Below are positions 52,720 through 62,220 of a stretch of DNA of 62,220 nt, piece by piece (position 1 is the stretch's first letter; every line of letters begins with the position of its first letter). The position numbers and the translations under genes are program-made. The notes beneath the pieces are model-generated. The model was not told the DNA's origin and searched no databases. It saw only the letters and a list, made by a program, of their open reading frames with translations. The stretch comes from Nocardioides sp. GTDB taxonomy: Bacteria; Actinomycetota; Actinomycetes; Propionibacteriales; Nocardioidaceae. The stretch covers positions 1 to 62,220 of the forward strand of contig JAOPXM010000059.1 in the NCBI GenBank assembly GCA_025965125.1. The letters are read 5' to 3'.

Positions 52720-52741
52720 ATTCTACGAACCCGGCGGTTCG
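52720..52741 (-). promoter_or_regulatory. hisD leaderless -10 and adjacent palindrome
   Basis: On the minus strand TAGAAT (52720-52725) lies seven bases before the hisD ATG. Immediately upstream, in the promoter spacer, is the perfect palindrome CGAACC-CGGC-GGTTCG (52726-52741). A regulator bound there would block the hisD promoter and might also affect the divergent gene. Confidence 0.42.
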
Positions 52742-52787
52742 GGTCGCGCATCGCCGACACGTGGTGGGACGTGCCCCACGAGCGGGC

Positions 52788-52793
52788 TAGGTT
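52788..52793 (+). promoter_or_regulatory. Putative -10 element, leaderless start of the Lon-N-domain gene
   Basis: TAGGTT ends six bases before the GTG at 52800. No ribosome site is present, and TGGGAC is a weak -35 at 17 bases. Confidence 0.42.
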
Positions 52794-52799
52794 GGCTGC

Positions 52800-53465
52800 G
52801 TGACCGACACGTTGCCGATGTTCCCGCTGAACTCGGTGCTGTTCCCGGGCGTGAGCGTCCCCCTGGTGGTCTTCGAGGATCGATACCGCGCTCTGGTGCA
52901 CCACCTGCTGCGAGTTCCCGATCCCGTGGAACGCGTGTTCGGCTCGGTCGGAATCCGCGAAGGCTACGAGGTGGGTGACCACGGAGCCCAGTCGCTGTTC
53001 AAGGTGGGGTGCAGGGTCCAGCTGACGGAGGTGGAGCCACACCCCGACGGCACGTTCAGCATCGTCGCAGTCGGGCTCGAGCGGATCGAGCTCGAGCGGC
53101 TCGACGTGACCGGCACGTTCCCGGTGGGGCACGTGGTCGACCGCCCGGAGCCACCCGGGCACGTGCCCGAGGAGATCCTCGAACGGGCCCGCGCCACGTT
53201 CACTGCGTACCGGGCCGCCCTGGTCGGGCTGCGGGCCGACCCCTACCTGGGCGACCTGCCCAAGGACCCGACCTACCTCTCGTGGACGCTGGCGGCCTGC
53301 GCACCCCTTCCCCTGCAGGACCGGCAGTCGCTGCTGGAGGCCGAGGACGCCGAGCTGCGGCTGACGATGGTCACCGACCTGCTGCGTTCCGAGCTGCGCG
53401 CGATGAACGTCATCCCCTCCCTGCCCGCCACCGAGGTCGCGCGGACCCGCTGGTCCCCGAACTGA
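52800..53465 (+). CDS. Lon substrate-binding (LON N-terminal) domain protein
   Basis: A 221-residue protein consisting of only the LON N-terminal substrate-binding fold, with no ATPase or protease domain. It begins [29 protein letters not shown], the family opening, and ends with a helical part ([22 protein letters not shown]). Such stand-alone proteins are common in actinobacteria; a role in protein quality control or as a ligand-binding adaptor is only presumed. It is divergent from hisD and converges on the DUF3352 gene with 38 bases between. Confidence 0.9.
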   Translation: MTDTLPMFPLNSVLFPGVSVPLVVFEDRYRALVHHLLRVPDPVERVFGSVGIREGYEVGDHGAQSLFKVGCRVQLTEVEPHPDGTFSIVAVGLERIELERLDVTGTFPVGHVVDRPEPPGHVPEEILERARATFTAYRAALVGLRADPYLGDLPKDPTYLSWTLAACAPLPLQDRQSLLEAEDAELRLTMVTDLLRSELRAMNVIPSLPATEVARTRWSPN

Positions 53466-53503
53466 CCGGGTCGGTCGTGGAGCAGGTAGGGCGCTGAGAC
53501 TCC

Positions 53504-55135
53504 TCAGTTGGTCGTGATCCGCAGGACGGTGTGTGAGGCGGTGTCGTCGGTCCAGCTGGAGATCCCCGCGCCGGAGAGCGGCTCGAGGTTCTGCGCGAGC
53601 CTGTCGTCGCCGTTGGCGAGGTTCAGCAGCCAGTCCCCCGTGTCGAAGTTGACGAAACCGATCGCATCGGCCCGGTCGGCCTCGCGCACCACGTCCTTGA
53701 ACACGGCCGAGTCACCGAGATCGCCGTGCGCCAGCACCTGGTCCCGGTAGGGGGCTTGGGGCCCGATGACGACCAGGTCCCCGTCAGTGTCGGCGTCGAG
53801 GAAGGTCCCGGCCCACGGGCCCAGGGTGGGCTGGACCTTCGCCAGCACCGCCTGGATGGCATCGGCGTCCCCCTTCACCGCGAGGGCGATCGGCAGGTCG
53901 GACCAGTCGCCGGAGTTGATGACCTCGACGTCGAAGTCGCTGCCGAAGGACAGGGCGGCCGAGTCGCCGGCGAGTGTCTCGGCATCCGCAGGCAGGTCGA
54001 GACCGGTGTCGGACTCCATCTGGGCAATCAGCTCGGCAGCGCTGGTGGAGCCATCAGACTGGCTGGCGACCGCGTCGACGAGGTCGCCGAACCAGCCGTC
54101 GGCGAAACCGACGCCCACGGCCGCAGCGGTGTCGTCGGGGAGCCTCGCAAGCACGTCGGACGCGTTGCCACCGGCGAACATCGAGGTCTGAGCGAGCCCG
54201 GGATCGCTGGCGAGCTCCACCTCGAGCGAGCCGTCGTCGAAGCGGATCGTGGCCGCCGCGCCGTCGAACCCCTCGATGGAGGTGCGAATGTCGTCGGGCA
54301 GGATCGGCTGAACGGGCTCGTACCCCAGCCCCATCGACCCGCTCAGGCTGTCGACTGCCTCGACGAGATACCGTCCCGCGGCCGGAGCGGCGTACATCGT
54401 GACGATGCCCTGGTCGCCCGCCGCTGTGGTCCACTTCTGGTAGTCGTCGTCGTCCGCGAGCGAGGCCGCCTCGGCGCTGTCGGACACGGTCTTGGCGATG
54501 TCGTCGGTCTCGGCAACCACTGCCCAGTCGCCGTTGATCGCCCAGCCGCCGGCCCCGACGCTGGAACAGTCCCGGATCTTGGAGAGACCTGCGTCGGCAT
54601 CGTCTGCATCCTGGACCTGGAGCACGAAGACAGCAGCGGGGTCGGTCTCACCGATGTCGACCGCGGCCAGCGCGGCCCTGTCGCCCAGCCAGGGTGAGAT
54701 GTCGTCGCCGTAGTCCAGACCCGGGCAGTCGAGGTCGGCCCGGAACTCCTCGAAGAGCCGCTGCCGGATGTCGTCGTCGGTGTTGAAGTCCAGCTGGTCC
54801 GCGAGGGCCGGGAACTTCTTGAGCGTGCGCAGTGCCTCGATCTTCTGGGCGCCGCTCGGATCGAGGTCGATGCTGACGTAGGCGATCGTGGTGTCCGGGA
54901 GTGCCTCGGCCGGCTGCGGCCCCGAGGAGAGATACCAGTAGGCGCCGAAGGCCCCGCCGACGACCACTGCAAGGCCCAGCATCGAACCACCGGCGATCAG
55001 GGCGCGTTTGCGAGTGATACCCGGTCCTCGTGGCGGACCGCTCGGCACCCGGCCGCCAGGGCCCTGTTCGAGGTACTCGGCTCCGGGCGGGGGTCCGGCA
55101 GGCGGCGGGCTGTTGGGCGGGACGTTGTCGGACAC
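53504..55135 (-). CDS. DUF3352 membrane-anchored extracellular protein
   Basis: A 543-residue protein. It has a Pro/Gly-rich cytoplasmic head (about residues 1-40), one membrane helix ([22 protein letters not shown]) and a large acidic extracytoplasmic region. Features such as [21 protein letters not shown] at the start of that region fit the DUF3352 family, whose function is unknown. The extracytoplasmic part is unusually rich in Asp, with runs such as QDADDADAG and SLADDDDYQ, and holds two Cys (DLDCPGL and IRDCSSV). GTG 55135 has no ribosome site; TAGGCT lies seven bases upstream. Confidence 0.82.
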   Translation of the reverse strand: MSDNVPPNSPPPAGPPPGAEYLEQGPGGRVPSGPPRGPGITRKRALIAGGSMLGLAVVVGGAFGAYWYLSSGPQPAEALPDTTIAYVSIDLDPSGAQKIEALRTLKKFPALADQLDFNTDDDIRQRLFEEFRADLDCPGLDYGDDISPWLGDRAALAAVDIGETDPAAVFVLQVQDADDADAGLSKIRDCSSVGAGGWAINGDWAVVAETDDIAKTVSDSAEAASLADDDDYQKWTTAAGDQGIVTMYAAPAAGRYLVEAVDSLSGSMGLGYEPVQPILPDDIRTSIEGFDGAAATIRFDDGSLEVELASDPGLAQTSMFAGGNASDVLARLPDDTAAAVGVGFADGWFGDLVDAVASQSDGSTSAAELIAQMESDTGLDLPADAETLAGDSAALSFGSDFDVEVINSGDWSDLPIALAVKGDADAIQAVLAKVQPTLGPWAGTFLDADTDGDLVVIGPQAPYRDQVLAHGDLGDSAVFKDVVREADRADAIGFVNFDTGDWLLNLANGDDRLAQNLEPLSGAGISSWTDDTASHTVLRITTN

Positions 55136-55142
55136 GCGCGGG

Positions 55143-55148
55143 AGCCTA
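55143..55148 (-). promoter_or_regulatory. Putative -10 element, leaderless start of the DUF3352 gene
   Basis: On the minus strand TAGGCT ends seven bases before the GTG at 55135 and overlaps the stop codon of the preceding gene. No ribosome site. Confidence 0.35.
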
Positions 55149-55675
55149 CCGGCGGTGCCGCTTGGCGAGTCCCAGGAACACGACGATCAGGGCGGAGAGT
55201 GCGCCCACCGGGAACGCCACGAACGGGGCCTTGCCGGTGACGTGGAGGTCGCCCACGAGCTTGGTGCCGTCCTTGGCCGTCGTCGCAGCCTCATGGGGGT
55301 CGACGGGGTTGGAGTGCACGCCGACCTGCCACATCAGCCACGCCGCGAGAACGGCACCGACCACCACGGCCAACAGGGTTGCCAGCTCGGCCCGGTCGAA
55401 GAGGAAGGCGGTCACCGCCCCGATCAGGAGTCCGGCGGGCACGGCGATCAGCACGTAGAGAGCGGTGCCGGAGAAGTCGCTGCGCAGCCCCTTCTCGTCG
55501 GTGTACCAGGTGTGGTTGGCCACGACGCCCTTCGGTGGCGTCCAGAGGTGCTGCCAGAGCCACCCGCAGAAGGCGCCGGCGATCGCGAACAGGACGACGA
55601 TCACCACGACCTGGACGGCGACCGGCAGCCAGGGATGTTGGCGCAGTGACGTGTGTCGGCCGGACTCGGTGGCGG

Positions 55676-55688
<13 letters not shown>
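55146..55688 (-). CDS. Membrane protein, possibly DUF2567-like
   Basis: A 180-residue protein with four membrane helices: two around a first extracytoplasmic loop (LWQHLWTPPKGVVAN, TWYTDEKGLRSDF) and two at the C-terminal half (LATLLAVVVGAVLAAWLMW, FVAFPVGALSALIVVFLGL). Its layout resembles DUF2567 proteins, but I am not certain. ATG 55688 lies inside the 3' end of dnaE (13-base overlap), indicating translational coupling. Function unknown. Confidence 0.75.
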
Positions 55689-59233
<3,545 letters not shown>

Positions 59234-59380
59234 GGGGTCCGGTTGCTCCTCGCGGGTCTGAATCGGGCGTGCGACAGCGGCCTCGGCCAGCGCCCTGGGG
59301 AGACGCCGACCGTCCAGCTGGGGAAGGACGCCAGCCTACGGGAACGGCGAAGGTCATGCTGGCAGGGCTCACCGACAACC

Positions 59381-60106
59381 TCAGCGCGCGGGGTCCCCCC
59401 CGGCAGCGTCCAGGCTCTCGGTGATGATCGCGTCGACGATCCGGAACAGGCGGCCGGCCCCCAGCTCGGGCGCCCTGAGAGCCATCGCTTCCGCGATCCG
59501 GCGTTCCCTGCCCCGATCACGTCCGGGGTCCCGCTTGTGCGCCTGGACGACCCGGGTGAGAGCCGCACGCCGGGCCAGCAGGTCGCCGAGCTGTGCGTCG
59601 GCGTCGTCGATGAGCCCGCGGAAGAAGGCCAGCGGATCGGTGCCGGGCCAGGCCATCCGGACGTCCGGCGCCTTCTCCTCGTTGCCGGATCCGTCGGTGC
59701 CTTCGAGGTCCACGAGTCCGTGGCGACGGTAGAACCTGCGTGCGCCCGCGTTCGTCTCGAAGACCCAGAGGCAGAAGCCATCGGGTCGCAGCGACTTGAC
59801 CAGGTCGAGCAGGGCCGTGCCCACGCCTTGCCCCGTGACGTCCGGACGGATGAACAGGTGGTCGAGCCACCCGTGGTCGATGAGCGCGTAGCCCAGGAGG
59901 TCGTCGCCCCGCTCGGCCACCCAGGTCTCGTGCTCGGACGAGGCCAGCTTGGTGGCGAACCAGGCCCGGTCCTCTTCGTTGGTGTGCAGGGCCGCGGGCA
60001 TCATGGGCACGGCGGCGACCCGAGCCCGTGAGTAGAGGTCGGCGAGCGCACTCGCCTCTCGGGTCTCGGCACGCCTCAGCGAGAGGTCGACCTCATCAGT
60101 CGGCAT
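59381..60106 (-). CDS. GNAT acetyltransferase fused to a chorismate mutase-like domain
   Basis: A 241-residue two-domain protein. Residues 10-150 form a GNAT domain with motif [21 protein letters not shown] and the C-terminal [21 protein letters not shown]. Residues about 160-235 look like an AroQ-type chorismate mutase: [45 protein letters not shown] and [12 protein letters not shown]. Comparing with E. coli AroQ, Arg11, Arg28, Lys39, Asp48, Arg51, Glu52 and Ser84 have equivalents, but Gln88 is replaced (Ala). ATG 60106 with GGAGA upstream was chosen; it overlaps the rluD stop by 11 bases. The alignment was done by eye, so activity is unproven. Confidence 0.8.
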   Translation of the reverse strand: MPTDEVDLSLRRAETREASALADLYSRARVAAVPMMPAALHTNEEDRAWFATKLASSEHETWVAERGDDLLGYALIDHGWLDHLFIRPDVTGQGVGTALLDLVKSLRPDGFCLWVFETNAGARRFYRRHGLVDLEGTDGSGNEEKAPDVRMAWPGTDPLAFFRGLIDDADAQLGDLLARRAALTRVVQAHKRDPGRDRGRERRIAEAMALRAPELGAGRLFRIVDAIITESLDAAGGDPAR

Positions 60107-61034
60107 CGCGGATGATCTCCAGCGCCCGCGCCAGGTCGTCGGGATAGGCGGCTTCGTACTCGACGTGCTCACCGGAGTCGGGGTGCTCGAACCCGAGGCG
60201 TACGGCGTGCAGCCATTGGCGGTCCAGCCCCACCCGCTTGGCCAGTGCGGGATCGGCGCCGTACGTCAGGTCGCCCACGCACGGATGCTTGAGCGCCGAC
60301 ATGTGCACCCGGATCTGGTGGGTGCGGCCGGTCTCCAGGTGCACCTCGAGGAGGCTGGCGTAGCGATGCGCCTCGAGGGTGTTGTAGTGCGTGACGCTTG
60401 CTCTCCCGTCACCCATGACGGCGAACTTGTAGTCCGCCTTGGGGTGCCGACCGATGGGGGCGTCGATGGTCCCCTCGTGCGGGTCCGGGTGCCCCTGGAC
60501 AAGAGCATGGTAGGTCTTCTCGACGGTGCGCTGCCGGAAGGCGTTCTTGAGCAGCGAGTAAGCGTGCTCGGACTTGGTGATCACCATGACGCCGGACGTG
60601 CCGACGTCGAGGCGTTGCACGATGCCCTGGCGCTCGGAGGCACCTCCGGTGGCGATCCGGAAGCCGGCTCCGGCGAGATGACCGACGACCGTCGGCCCCG
60701 ACCAACCGGGCGAGGGATGGACGGCAACGCCGACCGGCTTGTCGATCACCACGATGGACGCGTCGTCGTGGATGATCTTGATCCCTTCGACGATCTCGGG
60801 GACGACCACGAGCGGGTCGGTCAGGGTCGGGATGGTGACGTCGAGCATGGCGCCCGGGGAGACCCGGTCGCTCTTGCCCACGCCCACCCCGTCGACGTGC
60901 ACGAGACCCTGCGCGATCAGGTCGGCGGCCCGGGTGCGGGACAGGCCGAACATCCGCGCCATGGCGGCGTCCACCCGTTCCCCGGCCAGGCCGTCGGGGA
61001 CGAAAAGGGAACGGTGCTCGGCCGCCTGCGTCAT
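60096..61034 (-). CDS. rluD: RluA/RluD-family pseudouridine synthase
   Basis: A 312-residue enzyme converting uridine to pseudouridine in RNA. An N-terminal S4 RNA-binding domain (about 15-75; contains [20 protein letters not shown]) precedes the catalytic domain, where the essential Asp lies in [15 protein letters not shown]. The C-terminal [18 protein letters not shown] is the family signature. ATG 61034 overlaps the lspA stop as ATGA. The gene name reflects family membership; the exact target site (23S rRNA in RluD) is inferred. Confidence 0.94.
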   Translation of the reverse strand: MTQAAEHRSLFVPDGLAGERVDAAMARMFGLSRTRAADLIAQGLVHVDGVGVGKSDRVSPGAMLDVTIPTLTDPLVVVPEIVEGIKIIHDDASIVVIDKPVGVAVHPSPGWSGPTVVGHLAGAGFRIATGGASERQGIVQRLDVGTSGVMVITKSEHAYSLLKNAFRQRTVEKTYHALVQGHPDPHEGTIDAPIGRHPKADYKFAVMGDGRASVTHYNTLEAHRYASLLEVHLETGRTHQIRVHMSALKHPCVGDLTYGADPALAKRVGLDRQWLHAVRLGFEHPDSGEHVEYEAAYPDDLARALEIIRDAD

Positions 61035-61639
61035 GCCGGCTCCTCCGGGTCCCCGGGTGCCGCGGGTGCGGGGCGGGCGCCGCGCGTGCCGTCGAGTCGG
61101 ACGCCGCGGAAGGCCTGCAGCAGGATCAGGCCGGCGGCCACGTTGATGCACATGTCGGCGATGTTGAACACCGGCCAGTTGGGCAGCATCAGGAAGTCGA
61201 TCACATGGCCCCGCAGTGGCCCGGGGCTGCGGAACAGCCGGTCCGTCAGGTTGCCCGACACCCCGGCGATCAGCAGTCCGAAGGCCACCGCCCACAGCAG
61301 GCTGCCCGCTCGACGGCTCACCCACAGCACCGCCAGGACCGCGAGCGCGGCGACGCAGCTCAGGAGCACGGTGTACTCGGTCCCCGTGCTGAAGGCCGCT
61401 CCGGCGTTGCGCGTCAGGTGCAGGACGAGGAGATTCCCGACGACGTGTACGTCGGGGTGGTCCGACAGCCGAGAAACGGCGAGCAGCTTCGTGCCCAGGT
61501 CAAGGAGGTAGCAGCTGACCGCGACGAGGGCGAAGACCGTGCGGACCCGCCTCCGGGAAGCAGCCAACGGGGTCGGCCCGACGCTGTCGTCGCCGGGACC
61601 CGTGGACTGTCCTATCGACGTTCCTCGCGCTGCTTGCAT
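61031..61639 (-). CDS. lspA: Lipoprotein signal peptidase (signal peptidase II)
   Basis: A 202-residue membrane aspartic protease that removes lipoprotein signal peptides after Lgt has acted. Four membrane helices. The catalytic Asp pair lies in [13 protein letters not shown] and [12 protein letters not shown], with [10 protein letters not shown] also conserved. The N-terminal 30 residues and the C-terminal tail are disordered. ATG 61639 falls 28 bases inside the 3' end of the zinc-finger gene and has no ribosome site of its own, so translation should be coupled. It is followed by rluD (ATGA). Confidence 0.95.
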   Translation of the reverse strand: MQAARGTSIGQSTGPGDDSVGPTPLAASRRRVRTVFALVAVSCYLLDLGTKLLAVSRLSDHPDVHVVGNLLVLHLTRNAGAAFSTGTEYTVLLSCVAALAVLAVLWVSRRAGSLLWAVAFGLLIAGVSGNLTDRLFRSPGPLRGHVIDFLMLPNWPVFNIADMCINVAAGLILLQAFRGVRLDGTRGARPAPAAPGDPEEPA

Positions 61640-62220
61640 GTCATGCACAGTGTGGCACGCGGAAATGCCATCAACCGCATCTTGCCGATGGGGTTGCCAC
61701 ACGACTCGCACACGCCGTACGTCCCGTCATCGATGCGGGCCAGGGCCCTGTCGATCTGCGCCAGCTTGTCGCGCTCGCTGTTGAGCACCGTCAGCTCGTA
61801 GTCGCGCTCGAAGCTCGTCGCGCCCAGATCGGCCTGGTCCTGGCCGGCGCCGTCGCCGGCGTCGCGCATCAAGCCGGACAGCTCGGTCTCCTGGGAGGCG
61901 ATGATCGCCTCGCTCTTGTCGCGCTGCTCGTGCAGGTCGGCCAGGACCTCCTTGAGCTCCGCCTTGGTCCAGGCAGTCTCGCCGTCCTTGACCACCAGGG
62001 CGCTCATCGGCGCCTTCTTGGTCGCGGTGGCGGGCGAGGCCTTCGTCTGGGACACCTTCTTCACCGGGGAAGCTTTCTTGGTCGCGGTCTTCTTGGCTGG
62101 TGCGGTCTTCTTGGCTGGTGCGGTCTTCTTGGCTGGTGCGGTCTTCTTGGCTGGTGCGGTCTTCTTGGCTGGTGCGGTCTTCTTGGCTGGTGCGGTCTTC
62201 TTGGCCGGTGCGGTCTTCTT
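61612..62220 (-). CDS. TraR/DksA-type C4 zinc-finger protein, 5' end outside the window
   Basis: The gene runs off the window at base 62220; 202 codons plus the stop are visible. The C-terminal zinc finger is YGVCESCGNPIGKMRL ... [12 protein letters not shown], giving four cysteines (CxxC x17 CxxC). A helical coiled-coil part (TKAELKEVLADLHEQRDKSEA) precedes it, and in DksA-like proteins this reaches the RNA polymerase secondary channel. Upstream of that is a tail of KKTAPA repeats (62089 to the window edge). The protein is likely an RNA-polymerase-associated regulator, but the repeat tail suggests nucleic-acid binding as well. Its start codon is not visible. Confidence 0.85.
   Translation of the reverse strand, partial: KKTAPAKKTAPAKKTAPAKKTAPAKKTAPAKKTAPAKKTAPAKKTATKKASPVKKVSQTKASPATATKKAPMSALVVKDGETAWTKAELKEVLADLHEQRDKSEAIIASQETELSGLMRDAGDGAGQDQADLGATSFERDYELTVLNSERDKLAQIDRALARIDDGTYGVCESCGNPIGKMRLMAFPRATLCMTCKQREERR
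62089..62220 (-). repeat. 18-bp tandem repeat encoding KKTAPA
   Basis: Seven copies of an 18-bp unit that differ at most at one base (six identical, one with ggcc for ggct), with the eighth beginning at the window edge. Read on the minus strand they encode lysine-rich KKTAPA units, like histone H1-type tails. It is in frame with the downstream zinc-finger protein. Confidence 0.92.

Noticed and set aside
53466-53510. CTGAG-ACTC-CTCAG as a terminator between the Lon-N and DUF3352 genes.
   Set aside because: Only five pairs and no T-run, and it overlaps the DUF3352 stop, so too weak to annotate.
62089-62220. The 18-bp repeats as a CRISPR array.
   Set aside because: The copies are directly contiguous without spacers and encode KKTAPA in frame with a gene.

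Overview
The window is chromosomal DNA of a high-GC actinobacterium. GTG starts are very common, neighbouring genes often overlap by 4 to 8 bases (ATGA/GTGA type), and the gene neighbourhoods match those of Mycobacterium, Streptomyces and Nocardioides: an AftD arabinosyltransferase locus, PdtaR-pyk-gltBD-lgt-trpABC, PriA-type histidine genes, and dnaE1-lspA. A Nocardioidaceae-like organism fits best, but this is inferred from gene content and style without a database comparison. I see no insertion sequence, prophage, CRISPR array, rRNA or broken gene. No gene-free stretch reaches 300 bases.

Layout. (1) 1-15.4 kb: a surface-glycan region. It holds a phosphotransferase, two methyltransferases, a DUF3068 protein, an uncharacterised multi-pass protein, an acyltransferase, the 1384-residue AftD-type arabinofuranosyltransferase, a GT4 glycosyltransferase, a 54-residue DUF2613-like protein, a large integral membrane protein and a flippase. 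The set resembles the mycobacterial Rv0224c-Rv0236c region in rearranged order. (2) 15.4-20.1 kb: polA, a hotdog thioesterase, a GNAT protein and a DUF554 protein. (3) 20.1-26.8 kb: a branched-chain-amino-acid-type ABC importer. The binding protein converges on a livHMGF operon across a perfect bidirectional hairpin, followed by the ANTAR regulator PdtaR. (4) 26.8-41 kb: a 58-residue orphan, an unusual tRNA with a CAA anticodon, then (minus strand) pyk, gltD, gltB, lgt, a SCO1-type lipoprotein, trpA, trpB, trpC, three small membrane proteins and hisI. trpE is absent from its usual place. (5) 41-47.2 kb: a secreted protein with Ig-like repeats, preceded by a foldable leader RNA, a heterodimeric ABC exporter and a TIGR03085 protein, lying between hisI and the rest of the his genes. 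(6) 47.2-53.5 kb: hisDCBHAF with a small membrane protein inside, and a Lon-N-domain protein. (7) 53.5-62.2 kb: a DUF3352 protein, a small membrane protein, dnaE, a GNAT-chorismate mutase fusion, rluD, lspA and a TraR/DksA zinc-finger protein with a KKTAPA-repeat tail that runs off the window.

How the parts work together. PriA can serve both histidine and tryptophan synthesis, which fits the absence of trpF from the trp cluster. GltBD supplies glutamate, which feeds HisC and replenishes the glutamine used by HisH. Lgt and LspA process lipoproteins, three candidates being the SCO1-type protein, the ABC binding protein and other exported proteins. The AftD-region enzymes probably assemble or modify an arabinose-containing surface polymer.

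The observations most worth following up are: the three-way-junction leader RNA that hides part of the Shine-Dalgarno sequence of the Ig-repeat protein; the 73-nt tRNA with anticodon CAA that lacks the long variable arm expected of leucine tRNAs; hisH, whose conserved N-terminus can only be reached from a non-standard start, probably CTG overlapping the hisB stop; the GNAT-chorismate mutase fusion; and a repeated -10-like hexamer placed 6 to 8 bases before start codons that have no Shine-Dalgarno sequence, suggesting many leaderless mRNAs.
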